Shown here in pieces: positions 28,239 to 36,584 of a DNA stretch of 64,000 nt. The first letter of the stretch is position 1. Every line of letters begins with the position of its first letter. The position numbers were made by a program, and so were the translations under genes. The DNA comes from Rhodovulum kholense. Lineage in GTDB: Bacteria > Pseudomonadota > Alphaproteobacteria > Rhodobacterales > Rhodobacteraceae. Location of the stretch: the NCBI RefSeq assembly GCF_003053725.1, contig NZ_QAYC01000006.1:124001-188000 (forward strand), given 5' to 3'. The notes beneath the pieces were generated by a model. It did not search any database and had not been told where the DNA came from. It saw only the letters and a list, made by a program, of their open reading frames with translations.

Positions 28239-29414
28239 ATGAAATTCAAACTTTTCCGCCGCGCGGCGGAACGACTGCCCGAAACCAAGGCCTCGGCCAC
28301 CGGCCCGGTGATCGCCTGGGCGGGGGCGGGGCGCGCGGCCTGGACGCCCCGCGACACCAGTTCGCTGATCAGGTCCGGGTTCAACGGCAATCCCGTGGGC
28401 TTTCGCGCGGTCAAGCTGATCGCGGAATCCGCGGCGGCGCTGCCGCTGATCTGCCAGGACGACGAGCGACGCTACGAGGCGCATCCCGTGCTGGAGTTGC
28501 TGAAGCGGCCGAACCCGGCGCAGGGACGCGCCGAATTGCTGGAGGCGCTTTACGGGCAGTTGCTGCTGTCGGGAAACGGCTATCTCGAGGCCGTGGGCGG
28601 CGAGGGCGGGCTGCCGTTCGAGCTGCATGTGCTGCGGTCGGACCGGATGCGGCTGGTGCCGGGGGCCGATGGCTGGCCGGTCGCCTATGACTACATGGTG
28701 GGCGCGCGCAAGCACCGGTTCGACATGACCGGGGCGGTTCCGCCGATCTGCCACATCAAGAACTTCCATCCGCAGGACGACCATTACGGGTTGTCGGCGA
28801 TGCAGGCGGCCGCCACGGCCATCGACGTGCACAACTCTGCTTCGCGCTGGTCGAAGGCGCTCTTGGACAACGCCGCGCGGCCCTCCGGGGCAATCGTCTA
28901 TCACGGCGGCGACGGTCAGTCGACGCTGAGCGAGGAACAATATGCCCGGCTGCAGGACGAGATGCTGTCCTATCATCAGGGCGCGGCCAATGCCGGGCGG
29001 CCGATGTTGCTGGAGGGCGGGCTCGACTGGAAGCCGATGGGGTTCTCGCCCTCGGACATGGAGTTTCAGAAGACCAAGGAGGCCGCGGCCCGCGAGATTG
29101 CCACGGCCTTCGGTGTGCCGCCCATGTTGTTGGGCATTCCGGGCGAGGCAACTTACGCGAATTACCAGGAGGCAAACCGTGCCTTTTACCGGCTGACCGT
29201 GGTCCCGCTGGTGGCCAAGGTCGCCGGAGCGGTGGCCGAGTTCCTGACCCATTTCGACGGCGGCGCGGTCGCGCTCCGGCCCGATCTCGATCAGGTGCCG
29301 GCGCTGGCCGCAGAGCGGGATACGCAATGGAAGAGAATCTCCGAAGCCGACTTCCTGACCGAGGACGAGAAACGCGCGCTGCTCGGCCTGCCGAGGCGGC
29401 CGGAGGGCAGGTGA
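28239..29414 (+). CDS. GTA portal protein (gp3)
   Basis: The 391-residue protein is an HK97-type portal, the dodecameric ring through which DNA enters the head. Characteristic segments are NPVGFRAVKLIAESAAALPL, ELLEALYGQLLLSGNGYLE, HIKNFHPQDDHYGLSAMQAA and FGVPPMLLGIPGEATYANYQ. A good ribosome-binding site (CGGAGGA) precedes the ATG. Confidence 0.95.
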   Translation: MKFKLFRRAAERLPETKASATGPVIAWAGAGRAAWTPRDTSSLIRSGFNGNPVGFRAVKLIAESAAALPLICQDDERRYEAHPVLELLKRPNPAQGRAELLEALYGQLLLSGNGYLEAVGGEGGLPFELHVLRSDRMRLVPGADGWPVAYDYMVGARKHRFDMTGAVPPICHIKNFHPQDDHYGLSAMQAAATAIDVHNSASRWSKALLDNAARPSGAIVYHGGDGQSTLSEEQYARLQDEMLSYHQGAANAGRPMLLEGGLDWKPMGFSPSDMEFQKTKEAAAREIATAFGVPPMLLGIPGEATYANYQEANRAFYRLTVVPLVAKVAGAVAEFLTHFDGGAVALRPDLDQVPALAAERDTQWKRISEADFLTEDEKRALLGLPRRPEGR

Positions 29415-29659
29415 GGGTGGCCGGGCAACGGTCCGGCTCGCGGTTTCTCTACGCCCCGTTCGACGCGACGCATATCCGGATCGAGGCCAGCGAGCGGGTG
29501 ATGGAGGAGCGCTGGAGCGCCCTCGAATACCGCCTGAAACGCATCGAGGAGATGCTGGACCAGATCGAAAAGCGCATGTGGCTGACGGTCTACGGGATCG
29601 TGGCGGTGATCCTGGCCGAGGGTATCGCCTCGATCCTGTCCGCCATTTCGACGCCTTAG
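29411..29659 (+). CDS. GTA gp3.5-like small membrane-anchored protein
   Basis: The 82-residue protein starts at a GTG that overlaps the portal stop (GTGA). It has a charged helical middle and a single C-terminal hydrophobic helix (about 57-78, WLTVYGIVAVILAEGIASIL). Size and place match ORFg3.5 of the R. capsulatus GTA, called a head-formation protein in annotations (recalled). GGAGGG sits close before the start. Confidence 0.7.
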   Translation: MRVAGQRSGSRFLYAPFDATHIRIEASERVMEERWSALEYRLKRIEEMLDQIEKRMWLTVYGIVAVILAEGIASILSAISTP

Positions 29660-29679
29660 AAGCGAAGAGGACAGAGGTG

Positions 29680-30246
29680 ATGAAGGAGTACGAAAATGGC
29701 ATCGCGCTCGAACGCAAGTTCTGCAAGAACGATGCCTTGCCGTTGGCGCTGAAGGACGGCGCGGTGATCGAGGGCTATGCCTCGGTGTTCGGCGCCGCCG
29801 ATTACGGGGGCGATATCGTCCAGAGCGGCGCCTACACAGCCTGCCTGCGGCAGATGGGCAGCGAAGGTCGGCGGGTGAAGATGCTTTGGCAGCACGACCC
29901 TTGCGAGCCGATCGGCGTCTGGGACGAGGTGCGCGAGGATGCCCGCGGGCTGTATGTCAAGGGCCGTATCCTGACCGATGTGACACGGGGCCGCGAGGCG
30001 GTGGCGCTGGTCGCGGCGGGTGCCATCGACGGGTTGTCGATCGGCTATCGGACCAAGCGCGCCGGCAAGGATGACAGCGGGCACCGTCTGCTGGCCGAGC
30101 TGGAGCTGTGGGAGGTGTCGCTGGTGACCTTTCCGATGCTGGCCGACGCGCGTGTCGGCACCAAGGCGGAGGGCACCGCGGAGGAGCTCTTGCGCGACCT
30201 GGCGGAGGCCTTTGCGGGCGCCCGCCGGATGCTGGCCGAAGGCTAG
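29680..30246 (+). CDS. GTA prohead protease (gp4)
   Basis: The 188-residue HK97-type protease processes the capsid precursor during head maturation. The IEGYASVFGAADYGGDIVQSGAY start, MLWQHDPCEPIGVW with the catalytic histidine, and GLSIGYRTKRAG with the serine are visible. The ATG follows AGAGG; a GTG one codon earlier is possible. Confidence 0.9.
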   Translation: MKEYENGIALERKFCKNDALPLALKDGAVIEGYASVFGAADYGGDIVQSGAYTACLRQMGSEGRRVKMLWQHDPCEPIGVWDEVREDARGLYVKGRILTDVTRGREAVALVAAGAIDGLSIGYRTKRAGKDDSGHRLLAELELWEVSLVTFPMLADARVGTKAEGTAEELLRDLAEAFAGARRMLAEG

Positions 30247-30285
30247 CCCCCTCTTCAAGTCTCATTCCCAGACAGGACTGCCAAC

Positions 30286-31473
30286 ATGACCGAGACCGAA
30301 ATCAAGGCCGGGCGGGCCCATGGTCCCGCTATGGAGATGCGTGAAGCTCTGGAGGACTTCCTGATCGATTTCAGGGGCTTCCAGTCGGAAGTGAAATCGA
30401 GACTCAAGCAACAGGAAGAGCGACTGACCATGTTCGACCGGAAATCACAAGTCACGGCGGGTCGTCCCGCCCTGTCCCGCGCCGTCGAGATCGAGGTGCC
30501 CCACAAGAAGGCCTTCGGCGCCTATCTGAGGTCTGGAGACGACGATGCGCTGCGCGGGCTCGAATTCGAGGGCAAGGCCATGTCGACGGCCGTCGCCGGC
30601 GAGGGCGGCTATCTGATCGACCCCGAGACGGCCAGTACGATCAAGTCGGTGCTGACCGCAACGGCCTCGATCCGGTCGATTGCCCAGGTGGTGACGGTCG
30701 AGGCCAGTTCCTATGACGTGTTGGTCGATCATTCGGATACCGGCTCGGGCTGGTCGAGCGAGACCGGCAGCCAGGTCGAGACCGGGACGCCACAGATCGA
30801 GCGGGTGACGATCCCGCTGCACGAACTGTCGGCGATGCCGAAGGTCAGCCAGCGCCTGCTGGACGACAGTGCCTTCGATATCGAGGGTTGGCTGGCTGGC
30901 CGGATTGCCGACAAGTTCTCGCGGGCCGAGGCCGCGGCCTTCATTCTGGGCGACGGGACCGACAAGCCGCGCGGGTTTCTCAGCCATCCCAAGGTCGCCG
31001 AGGCGAGCTGGAGTTGGGGAAGCCTGGGCTATGTCGCGACCGGCGCCGATGGCGATTTCGACGTGGGCGCGCCTTCGGACGCGATCCTCGATCTGGTCTA
31101 TTCGCTGGGCGCGGTCTATCGGGCGAATGGCAGCTTCGTGATGAACTCGAAGACCGCGGGCGCGGTGCGCAAGATGAAGGATGCGGACGGGCGGTTCCTG
31201 TGGTCGGACGGTCTGGCCGCGGCCGAGCCCGCGCGGCTGCTGGGTTATCCGGTGCTGATCGCCGAGGACATGCCCGACATCGCGCCGGACGCGACGGCCA
31301 TTGCCTTTGGCGACTTCCAGGCCGGCTATACCGTCGCCGAGCGCCCCGATCTGCGGGTGCTGCGCGATCCCTTCTCGGCCAAGCCGCATGTGCTTTTCTA
31401 CGCCACCAAGCGCGTGGGCGGCGATGTCAGCGACTTCGCCGCAATCAAGGTGCTGAAGTTCTCGGTCGCCTGA
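30286..31473 (+). CDS. GTA major capsid protein (gp5)
   Basis: The 395-residue HK97-fold capsid protein begins with a coiled-coil delta domain (about 12-60, EDFLIDFRGFQSEVKSRLK) that the neighbouring protease should remove. The core carries GEGGYLIDPETAS, the E-loop region GWSSETGSQVETGTPQ, IADKFSRAEAAAFILGDG and PVLIAEDMPDIAPD. It is the most abundant particle protein. Confidence 0.95.
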   Translation: MTETEIKAGRAHGPAMEMREALEDFLIDFRGFQSEVKSRLKQQEERLTMFDRKSQVTAGRPALSRAVEIEVPHKKAFGAYLRSGDDDALRGLEFEGKAMSTAVAGEGGYLIDPETASTIKSVLTATASIRSIAQVVTVEASSYDVLVDHSDTGSGWSSETGSQVETGTPQIERVTIPLHELSAMPKVSQRLLDDSAFDIEGWLAGRIADKFSRAEAAAFILGDGTDKPRGFLSHPKVAEASWSWGSLGYVATGADGDFDVGAPSDAILDLVYSLGAVYRANGSFVMNSKTAGAVRKMKDADGRFLWSDGLAAAEPARLLGYPVLIAEDMPDIAPDATAIAFGDFQAGYTVAERPDLRVLRDPFSAKPHVLFYATKRVGGDVSDFAAIKVLKFSVA

Positions 31474-31530
31474 CACCGGCGGATCGGGTCCCCACCAGCA
31501 AACCCGGCCCCGGTACCGGGCCGGTGAGAT

Positions 31531-31594
31531 GCGCGCCGGCCCCCCGGGGCCCGCCCCGGTGCTCCCTCCATCGGAGCGGGACGGGCCGGCGCGC
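31531..31594. repeat. large inverted repeat between GTA capsid and adaptor genes
   Basis: GCGCGCCGGCCC (31531-31542) and GGGCCGGCGCGC (31583-31594) are perfect 12-base complements enclosing further small stems (GCTCC/GGAGC at 31561 and 31573). Another hairpin, CCGGCCCCGGTACCGGGCCGG, precedes it at about 31504. The 160-base gap is non-coding. Such structure after a capsid gene may protect or cut mRNA so that capsid is overproduced relative to tail proteins. Confidence 0.6.
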
Positions 31595-31633
31595 GTCAAC
31601 CTCGCGTCGAGCGACAGCGGAGAGACGGAAAAG

Positions 31634-32230
31634 ATGATGCTGATAGAGCAGACGACGGTGGCGGCTGCGGCGCTTCCGCTTGCGCAGTTCAAGGCGCATC
31701 TGCGCCTCGGAACCGGCTTTGCCGATGCCGGGGATCAGGATGCCTATCTGGAGACGCTGCTGCGCGCGGCGCTGGCGGCCATCGAGGCGCGGACCGGCAA
31801 GGTGCTGATTTCCCGAAGTTTCAGCTATGTGCTTTATGGCTGGCGCCGGGGCGGCAGTCAGTCCTTGCCGGTCGCTCCGGTGCGGGCGGTGACCGAGATC
31901 CGGATCGTCGACCGAGGCGGCGTGGCGGTGCCGGTCGCCCCCGAGCGCTATCACTTGCTGGCCGATGCGCATCTGCCGGTGGTGCGGGGCACGGGCGGCG
32001 CGATGCCCGGCATTCCCTTCGAGGGCAGCGCCGAGATCGATTTCGAGGCGGGCTTCGGTCCCGACTGGGCGGCGGTGCCCGAGGATCTGGGTCATGCCGT
32101 GCTGCTGCTGGCAGCCCATTATTACGAGAACCGGCTGGAGCAGACCGTCGGCGGCGGCGCGATGCCCTTCGGGATCGCAGCCCTGACCGACCGCTGGCGC
32201 AGGCTGCGGCTGACACCGGGGGGCGCGTGA
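31634..32230 (+). CDS. GTA head-tail adaptor (gp6, connector)
   Basis: The 198-residue protein starts LPLAQFKAHLRLG after a short N-terminus and has the gp6-type connector pattern AYLETLLRAALAAIEARTG, ending VLLLAAHYYENRLEQT. It forms the ring beneath the portal. Two adjacent ATG codons (31634, 31637) are possible starts, both behind GGAAAAG. The stop overlaps the next start. Confidence 0.88.
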   Translation: MMLIEQTTVAAAALPLAQFKAHLRLGTGFADAGDQDAYLETLLRAALAAIEARTGKVLISRSFSYVLYGWRRGGSQSLPVAPVRAVTEIRIVDRGGVAVPVAPERYHLLADAHLPVVRGTGGAMPGIPFEGSAEIDFEAGFGPDWAAVPEDLGHAVLLLAAHYYENRLEQTVGGGAMPFGIAALTDRWRRLRLTPGGA

Positions 32231-32571
32231 TGGCGCGGTCGCCGATCCTGAGCCGCCGCCTGGCGCTGGAGGTGCCGGTGCAGGTCGCCGATGGTGCCGG
32301 AGGCTTTTCCGAAACCTGGGTGACCCGCGGCACGCTGTGGGCCGAGGTTGCCGTACGCAGCGGGGGCGAGCAGGTCGGCGAAGAGCTGGCCTTGTCGCGG
32401 GTGCTGTACCGGATCGTGGTCCGCGGCGCGCCTCCGGGCGCGCCGGAACGGCCCGTCGCCGGTCAGAGGTTCCGCGAGGGACAGCGGCTCTTCCGCATCC
32501 GTGCGGTGACCGAGCATGACGCGCGCGGGCACTATCTGGCCTGCCTTGCCGAAGAGGAGTTGGCGGCATGA
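32230..32571 (+). CDS. GTA head-closure protein / stopper (gp7)
   Basis: This 113-residue protein has the head-tail adaptor beta-barrel pattern (LEVPVQVADGAGGFSETWV, LWAEVAVRSGGE, YRIVVR, QRFREGQRLFRIRAV). It seals the filled head. The ATG overlaps the adaptor stop (TGATG); a GTG three bases earlier is less likely. Confidence 0.85.
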   Translation: MARSPILSRRLALEVPVQVADGAGGFSETWVTRGTLWAEVAVRSGGEQVGEELALSRVLYRIVVRGAPPGAPERPVAGQRFREGQRLFRIRAVTEHDARGHYLACLAEEELAA

Positions 32572-32978
32572 GCTATGGCGTGGCGGCCGCCTTGCAGGCC
32601 GCGATCTTTCAGCGGATTTCGGGGCATGCCGCCGTGTCCGCGATCGTGGGCGAGGCGGTCTATGACGCCGTGCCCGCGGGCCGTCTTCCGCCGATCTATG
32701 TAAGTCTCGGACCGGAAGAGGTCCGCGATGCCTCCGACAAGGGCGCAAACGGCGCGCTGCATCTTGTGACGATCTCGGTCGTCAGCGAAGAGGCCGGCTT
32801 CGCCCGGGCGAAGGCCGCTGCCGGAGCCATTTCCGATGCCCTGACCGAGGCGCCGCTGGCGCTGGCTCGGGGCAGGGTGGTCGGACTTTGGTTCGACCGC
32901 GCCCGCGCCCGACGTGTCGGCGCGCAGGATCAGCGCCGCATCGACCTGCGGTTTTCCGTCCGGGTCGAGGACGATTGA
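32568..32978 (+). CDS. GTA tail terminator (gp8, DUF3168)
   Basis: The 136-residue protein matches DUF3168 tail-completion proteins: ALQAAIFQRISGHAAVSAIVG, PPIYVSLGPEEVRDAS and HLVTISVVSEEAGF. It caps the tail tube and joins it to the head. It overlaps gp7 by the ATGA-type junction. Confidence 0.88.
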   Translation: MSYGVAAALQAAIFQRISGHAAVSAIVGEAVYDAVPAGRLPPIYVSLGPEEVRDASDKGANGALHLVTISVVSEEAGFARAKAAAGAISDALTEAPLALARGRVVGLWFDRARARRVGAQDQRRIDLRFSVRVEDD

Positions 32979-33001
32979 ATGACATACCTGGAGTACGCGA
33001 A

Positions 33002-33415
33002 ATGACGGCGCAGAACGGCAAGGATCTTCTCATCAAGGTCGATATCTCGGGCGCGGGAGATTTCTCGACCTTTGCGGGTCTGCGGGCCTCGCGCATCAGC
33101 TTCAACGCCGAGCCGGTGGACGTGACCAGTCTGGAAAGCCAGGGCGGGTGGCGCGAGCTCTTGTCGGGCGCGGGGGTCAAGTCGGCCGCCATCACCGGAT
33201 CGGGGGTCTTCAAGGATGCCGAGACCGACGCTCGCGCCCGCGAGGTCTTCTTCGAGGGTCTGATGCCGGTCTTCCAGCTGGTGATCCCGGACTTCGGGAT
33301 TGTCGAGGGACGGTTTCAGGTCAGCAGCCTGGAATATGCCGGCAGCCACAATGGCGAAGCCACCTATGAAATGACGCTTGCTTCGGCCGGTGTCCTCAAC
33401 TTTACGGCGATGTAA
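33002..33415 (+). CDS. GTA tail tube protein (gp9)
   Basis: The 137-residue major tail protein carries GKDLLIKVDISGAGDF, FNAEPVDVTSLESQGGWREL and GSGVFKDAETDARAREVF, the TP901-1-type tube pattern. The ATG follows TGGAG. Its order directly after the terminator is that of the R. capsulatus GTA. Confidence 0.92.
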   Translation: MTAQNGKDLLIKVDISGAGDFSTFAGLRASRISFNAEPVDVTSLESQGGWRELLSGAGVKSAAITGSGVFKDAETDARAREVFFEGLMPVFQLVIPDFGIVEGRFQVSSLEYAGSHNGEATYEMTLASAGVLNFTAM

Positions 33416-33417
33416 GC

Positions 33418-33750
33418 ATGCCAAACCCCCATGCAGGCGAAGTCGCGCTGATGGTCAACGGAGAACGGCAGGTTCTCAAGCTTACGCTTGGTGCCTTGGC
33501 CGAGCTGGAGGCGGCGCTGGGCGCCGACACCCTGCTGACCCTGATCGAGCGCTACGAGGAAGGGCATTTCGCGACGCGCGACGTGATTGCGCTGTTGCTG
33601 GCCGGGCTTCGGGGAGGCGGCTGGAAGGGCACGACCGCCGACCTTGCCGAAGCCGATATCGGCGGCGGTCCGATCGCCGCGGCCCAGGCCGCCGCGCAGC
33701 TTCTGGCCCGGGCCTTCACCTTGCCGGAGGCAAAGCAAGATGGGCTTTGA
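33418..33750 (+). CDS. GTA tail assembly chaperone (gp10)
   Basis: The 110-residue protein belongs to the GTA_gp10 family: GEVALMVNGERQVLKLTLGALAELE and ARDVIALLLAGLRGGG-like helices. It assists loading of the tape measure into the tube. It starts 2 bases after the tail tube stop and overlaps gp10.1 by 11 bases. Confidence 0.85.
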   Translation: MPNPHAGEVALMVNGERQVLKLTLGALAELEAALGADTLLTLIERYEEGHFATRDVIALLLAGLRGGGWKGTTADLAEADIGGGPIAAAQAAAQLLARAFTLPEAKQDGL

Positions 33751-33934
33751 CTGGGGCGGCCTGATGCGGGCGGGCATTCGCGGTCTCGGTCTGAGACCCT
33801 CCGAGTTCTGGGAGCTCACACCCGCGGAACTGATGTTGATGCTGGGGGCCGAAGGCGGGCCTGCCCCCATGAGCCGTGCGCGGCTGGAGGAACTGGCCCG
33901 CGCCTTTCCGGATAAACTGCGGGACGAAGGATAG
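33740..33934 (+). CDS. GTA tail assembly chaperone, small (gp10.1)
   Basis: The 64-residue protein (MGFDWGGLMRAGIRGLGLRP, then FWELTPAELMLMLG) matches the second tail-chaperone gene of alphaproteobacterial GTAs. It lies in the +1 frame relative to gp10 and has its own ATG, so separate initiation is more likely than frameshifting. Confidence 0.8.
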   Translation: MGFDWGGLMRAGIRGLGLRPSEFWELTPAELMLMLGAEGGPAPMSRARLEELARAFPDKLRDEG

Positions 33935-33937
33935 GCC

Positions 33938-34606
33938 ATGGCCGAGCCTGAGGATATCGAGGCTTTCGAGGCGCAACTGGACGCGCTGGAGACGACCTTG
34001 GGGGGAGCGAGCGGTACGGCCGCGGCCTTCGAGGTGGAACTTGTGCGGATGCGGGACTCGCTGACGCTGACGAACCGCGAGGTCAGTTCGTTGTCGAATG
34101 CCATCGGTCGCGGCCTGAGGGGGGCTTTCGACGGGCTGGTCTTCGACGGGATGAAACTGTCGGATGCATTGAAATCGGTCGCAAACTCGGTTGCGAATGC
34201 GACCTATGCTGCGGCGGTCAAGCCGGTGCAGAACCAGCTGGGCGGCCTGCTTGCCGGCGGTATCGAGGGGCTTCTGGGCGCCGCACTTCCCTTTGCCCGG
34301 GGTGCGCCCTTCTCGCAAGGTCGGGTCATTCCCTTTGCCTCGGGCGGCATCGTCGGCCAGGCGACCTATTTCCCGATGCGGGGCGCGACCGGACTGATGG
34401 GCGAGGCGGGGCCGGAAGCGATCCTGCCGCTGTCGCGCGGGGCCGATGGCCGGTTGGGGGTCCGGTCGGACGGGAGCGGGTCGTCGCGCCCGATTCAGAT
34501 CGTCATGAACATCAGCACGCCTGACGTTCAGGGCTTCGCGCGCAGCCAAAGCCAAATCGCGGCCGAAATGAGCCGCCTGCTGTCGCGCGGCCAGCGAAAC
34601 AGGTGA
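33938..34606 (+). CDS. GTA tape measure protein (gp11)
   Basis: The 222-residue protein has a helical N-terminal half (LDALETTLGGASGTAAAFEVEL) and a C-terminal FASGGIVGQATYFPMRGATG plus LMGEAGPEAILPLSRG segment typical of tail tape measures. It is far shorter than phage tape measures (usually over 600 residues), which fits the very short GTA tail. It starts 3 bases after gp10.1. Confidence 0.88.
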   Translation: MAEPEDIEAFEAQLDALETTLGGASGTAAAFEVELVRMRDSLTLTNREVSSLSNAIGRGLRGAFDGLVFDGMKLSDALKSVANSVANATYAAAVKPVQNQLGGLLAGGIEGLLGAALPFARGAPFSQGRVIPFASGGIVGQATYFPMRGATGLMGEAGPEAILPLSRGADGRLGVRSDGSGSSRPIQIVMNISTPDVQGFARSQSQIAAEMSRLLSRGQRNR

Positions 34607-34621
34607 AGGAGGACAGAGCCC

Positions 34622-35254
34622 ATGGCATTTCATGAAGTCCGCTTCCCGGCCAATCTGAGTTTCGGGTCGGTCGGCGGTCCGGAGCGCCGAACAGAGATCG
34701 TGACGCTGGCCAATGGTTATGAGGAACGCAACACCCCCTGGGAACATGCGCGGCGGCGCTACGATGCCGGTGTCGCAATGAGTTCGCTCGACGATGTCGA
34801 GCAGTTGGTCGCCTTCTTCGAGGCACGGCGCGGCCAGCTTTACGGCTTCCGCTGGAAGGACTGGTCCGACTACAAGTCTTGCCGTCCGTCGGGCGAGGTT
34901 GGTTCCGGCGATCAGGTGATCGGGATCGGCGATGCCGACACCGTCCAGTTTCAGTTGAGGAAAACCTATGCTTCGGGCGGCCAGTCCTATGTGCGCCCGA
35001 TCGCCAAGCCGGTGGCCGGTACGGTGACCGTCGCGGTCGACGGACGCACGTTGTTCGCCCCGGTCGATTTCGGCGTCGAGGCCTCGACCGGGATCGTGAC
35101 GCTGGCCGAGCCCCCGGCGATGGGCGCGGTGGTGACCGCCGGGTTCGAGTTCGACGTGCCGGTGCGGTTCGATACCGATCGGATCCAGACCTCGGTCGAG
35201 AGTTTCCGGGCGGGCGAAGTCCCCTCGGTCCCGGTCGTGGAGCTGCGGATCTGA
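34622..35254 (+). CDS. GTA distal tail protein (gp12, DUF2460)
   Basis: The 210-residue protein is a DUF2460 distal tail protein: FHEVRFPANLSFGSVGGPERRTEI, RRRYDAGVAM and ARRGQLYGFRWKDWSDYKS. It connects tube and baseplate. The ATG follows AAGGAGG, a strong ribosome-binding site. Its stop overlaps gp13. Confidence 0.93.
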   Translation: MAFHEVRFPANLSFGSVGGPERRTEIVTLANGYEERNTPWEHARRRYDAGVAMSSLDDVEQLVAFFEARRGQLYGFRWKDWSDYKSCRPSGEVGSGDQVIGIGDADTVQFQLRKTYASGGQSYVRPIAKPVAGTVTVAVDGRTLFAPVDFGVEASTGIVTLAEPPAMGAVVTAGFEFDVPVRFDTDRIQTSVESFRAGEVPSVPVVELRI

Positions 35255-36141
35255 TGCCGCTGTCGGCGACATTGCAGGCCCATCTGGAAAGTGGCGCAAC
35301 GACGCTTGCCAGGGCCTGGGCGCTGACGCGCCAGGACGGCGTGGTCATGGGCTTTACCGATCACGACCGCGATCTGGCCTTCGCGGGCATCACCTTCCGC
35401 GCCGATACCGGCATGACGGCACGGGCGCTGAGCCAGACCACCGGCCTTTCGGTCGACAACTCGGCGGCAGTCTCGGCGCTGAGTTCGGAGGCGATCACCG
35501 AAGAGGACATTTCGGCCGGGCGCTATGACGGCGCGGCGCTGAGGATCTGGATGGTGAACTGGCGCGATCCCGTCCAGCATGCGCTGATCTTTACCGGCAC
35601 GCTGGGCGAGATGACCCGGACGGCCGGCGCCTTCGAGGCCGAACTGCGCGGTCTGGCCGAGGGGCTGAACCAGCCGCAGGGTCTGGTCTATCAGGCGCCC
35701 TGCGGGGCGGTTCTGGGCGATGCGGCCTGCCGCTTCGACACCGCTCATCCCGATTTCTCGACTGTCGTTCCTGTGGCAAGCGTGACCGGACGACGCCTGT
35801 TCCGGATCGCCGGACTGTCGGGTTTTGCGCCGCGCTGGTTCGAACAGGGGCGACTTGAGGTGGTGTCGGGGCCAGCGGCGGGGCTGGTGGGCGCGATCAA
35901 GGGAGACCGCGAGGAAAGCGGGGTCCGGGTGATCGAGCTCTGGACCGAGATCCGCGGCACCGTCCTGGCGGGCGACAGTCTGCGGCTGGTCGCGGGCTGC
36001 GACCGGCGGGCAGAGACCTGCCGGGACAAGTTCGATAATTTCCTCAACTTCAGAGGGTTTCCGCATATTCCGGGCGAGGACTGGCTGATGAGCTATCCGA
36101 CCCGCTCGGGGCTGAACGACGGGGGAAGTCTGAAATCATGA
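35254..36141 (+). CDS. GTA baseplate hub (gp13, DUF2163)
   Basis: The 295-residue protein joins an N-terminal DUF2163 domain (GFTDHDRDLAFAGITF, about 1-150) and a C-terminal Phage_BR0599 domain ending NFRGFPHIPGED. Four cysteines, C150, C159, C249 and C256, are placed to bind the iron-sulphur cluster reported for hub proteins of the R. capsulatus GTA. The start overlaps the gp12 stop. Confidence 0.93.
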   Translation: MPLSATLQAHLESGATTLARAWALTRQDGVVMGFTDHDRDLAFAGITFRADTGMTARALSQTTGLSVDNSAAVSALSSEAITEEDISAGRYDGAALRIWMVNWRDPVQHALIFTGTLGEMTRTAGAFEAELRGLAEGLNQPQGLVYQAPCGAVLGDAACRFDTAHPDFSTVVPVASVTGRRLFRIAGLSGFAPRWFEQGRLEVVSGPAAGLVGAIKGDREESGVRVIELWTEIRGTVLAGDSLRLVAGCDRRAETCRDKFDNFLNFRGFPHIPGEDWLMSYPTRSGLNDGGSLKS

Positions 36142-36581
36142 CCATCATGGGAGAACGCGCCGCCAATGAGGCGCGCCGCTGGATCGGGACGCCCTACCGG
36201 CATCAGGGATCGGTGCGCGGCGCCGGGGCGGATTGCCTCGGGCTTCTGCGCGGTGTCTGGCGGTCGCTTTACGGTCGCGAGCCGGAAGAAGTGCCGCCCT
36301 ATACGCCGGACTGGTCCGAGCCTCAGGGCGAAGAGATCCTGTGGCGCGCGGCCGGGCGGCATCTGATCGCCAAACCGCTGGAAGAGGCTGCCGAGGGCGA
36401 TGTGATCCTGTTCCGGATGCGCGACGACACTGTTGCCAAACATCTGGGCGTTCAGGGACGGGTCGAAGAGGCGCCGAGTTTCATCCACGCCTATTCGGGG
36501 CGCGGGGTGGTCGAAAGCTCGCTTTCCCAGCCCTGGGCGCGGCGGATCGTGGCCCGCTTTGCCTTTCCCGAGGGGATCTGA
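36138..36581 (+). CDS. GTA cell-wall peptidase (gp14, NlpC/P60)
   Basis: The 147-residue protein has the NlpC/P60 nucleophile C33 (GADCLGLLRG) and histidines H102 (KHLGV) and H117 (FIHAYSGRGVVES) that complete the active site. It hydrolyses peptidoglycan peptides during DNA delivery. It overlaps gp13 by 4 bases. Confidence 0.93.
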   Translation: MTIMGERAANEARRWIGTPYRHQGSVRGAGADCLGLLRGVWRSLYGREPEEVPPYTPDWSEPQGEEILWRAAGRHLIAKPLEEAAEGDVILFRMRDDTVAKHLGVQGRVEEAPSFIHAYSGRGVVESSLSQPWARRIVARFAFPEGI

Positions 36582-36584
36582 CCC

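Noticed and set aside
33730-33760. Programmed frameshift between gp10 and gp10.1
   Set aside because: The second frame is +1 relative to the first, no standard -1 slippery heptamer precedes the stop, and gp10.1 has its own ATG.
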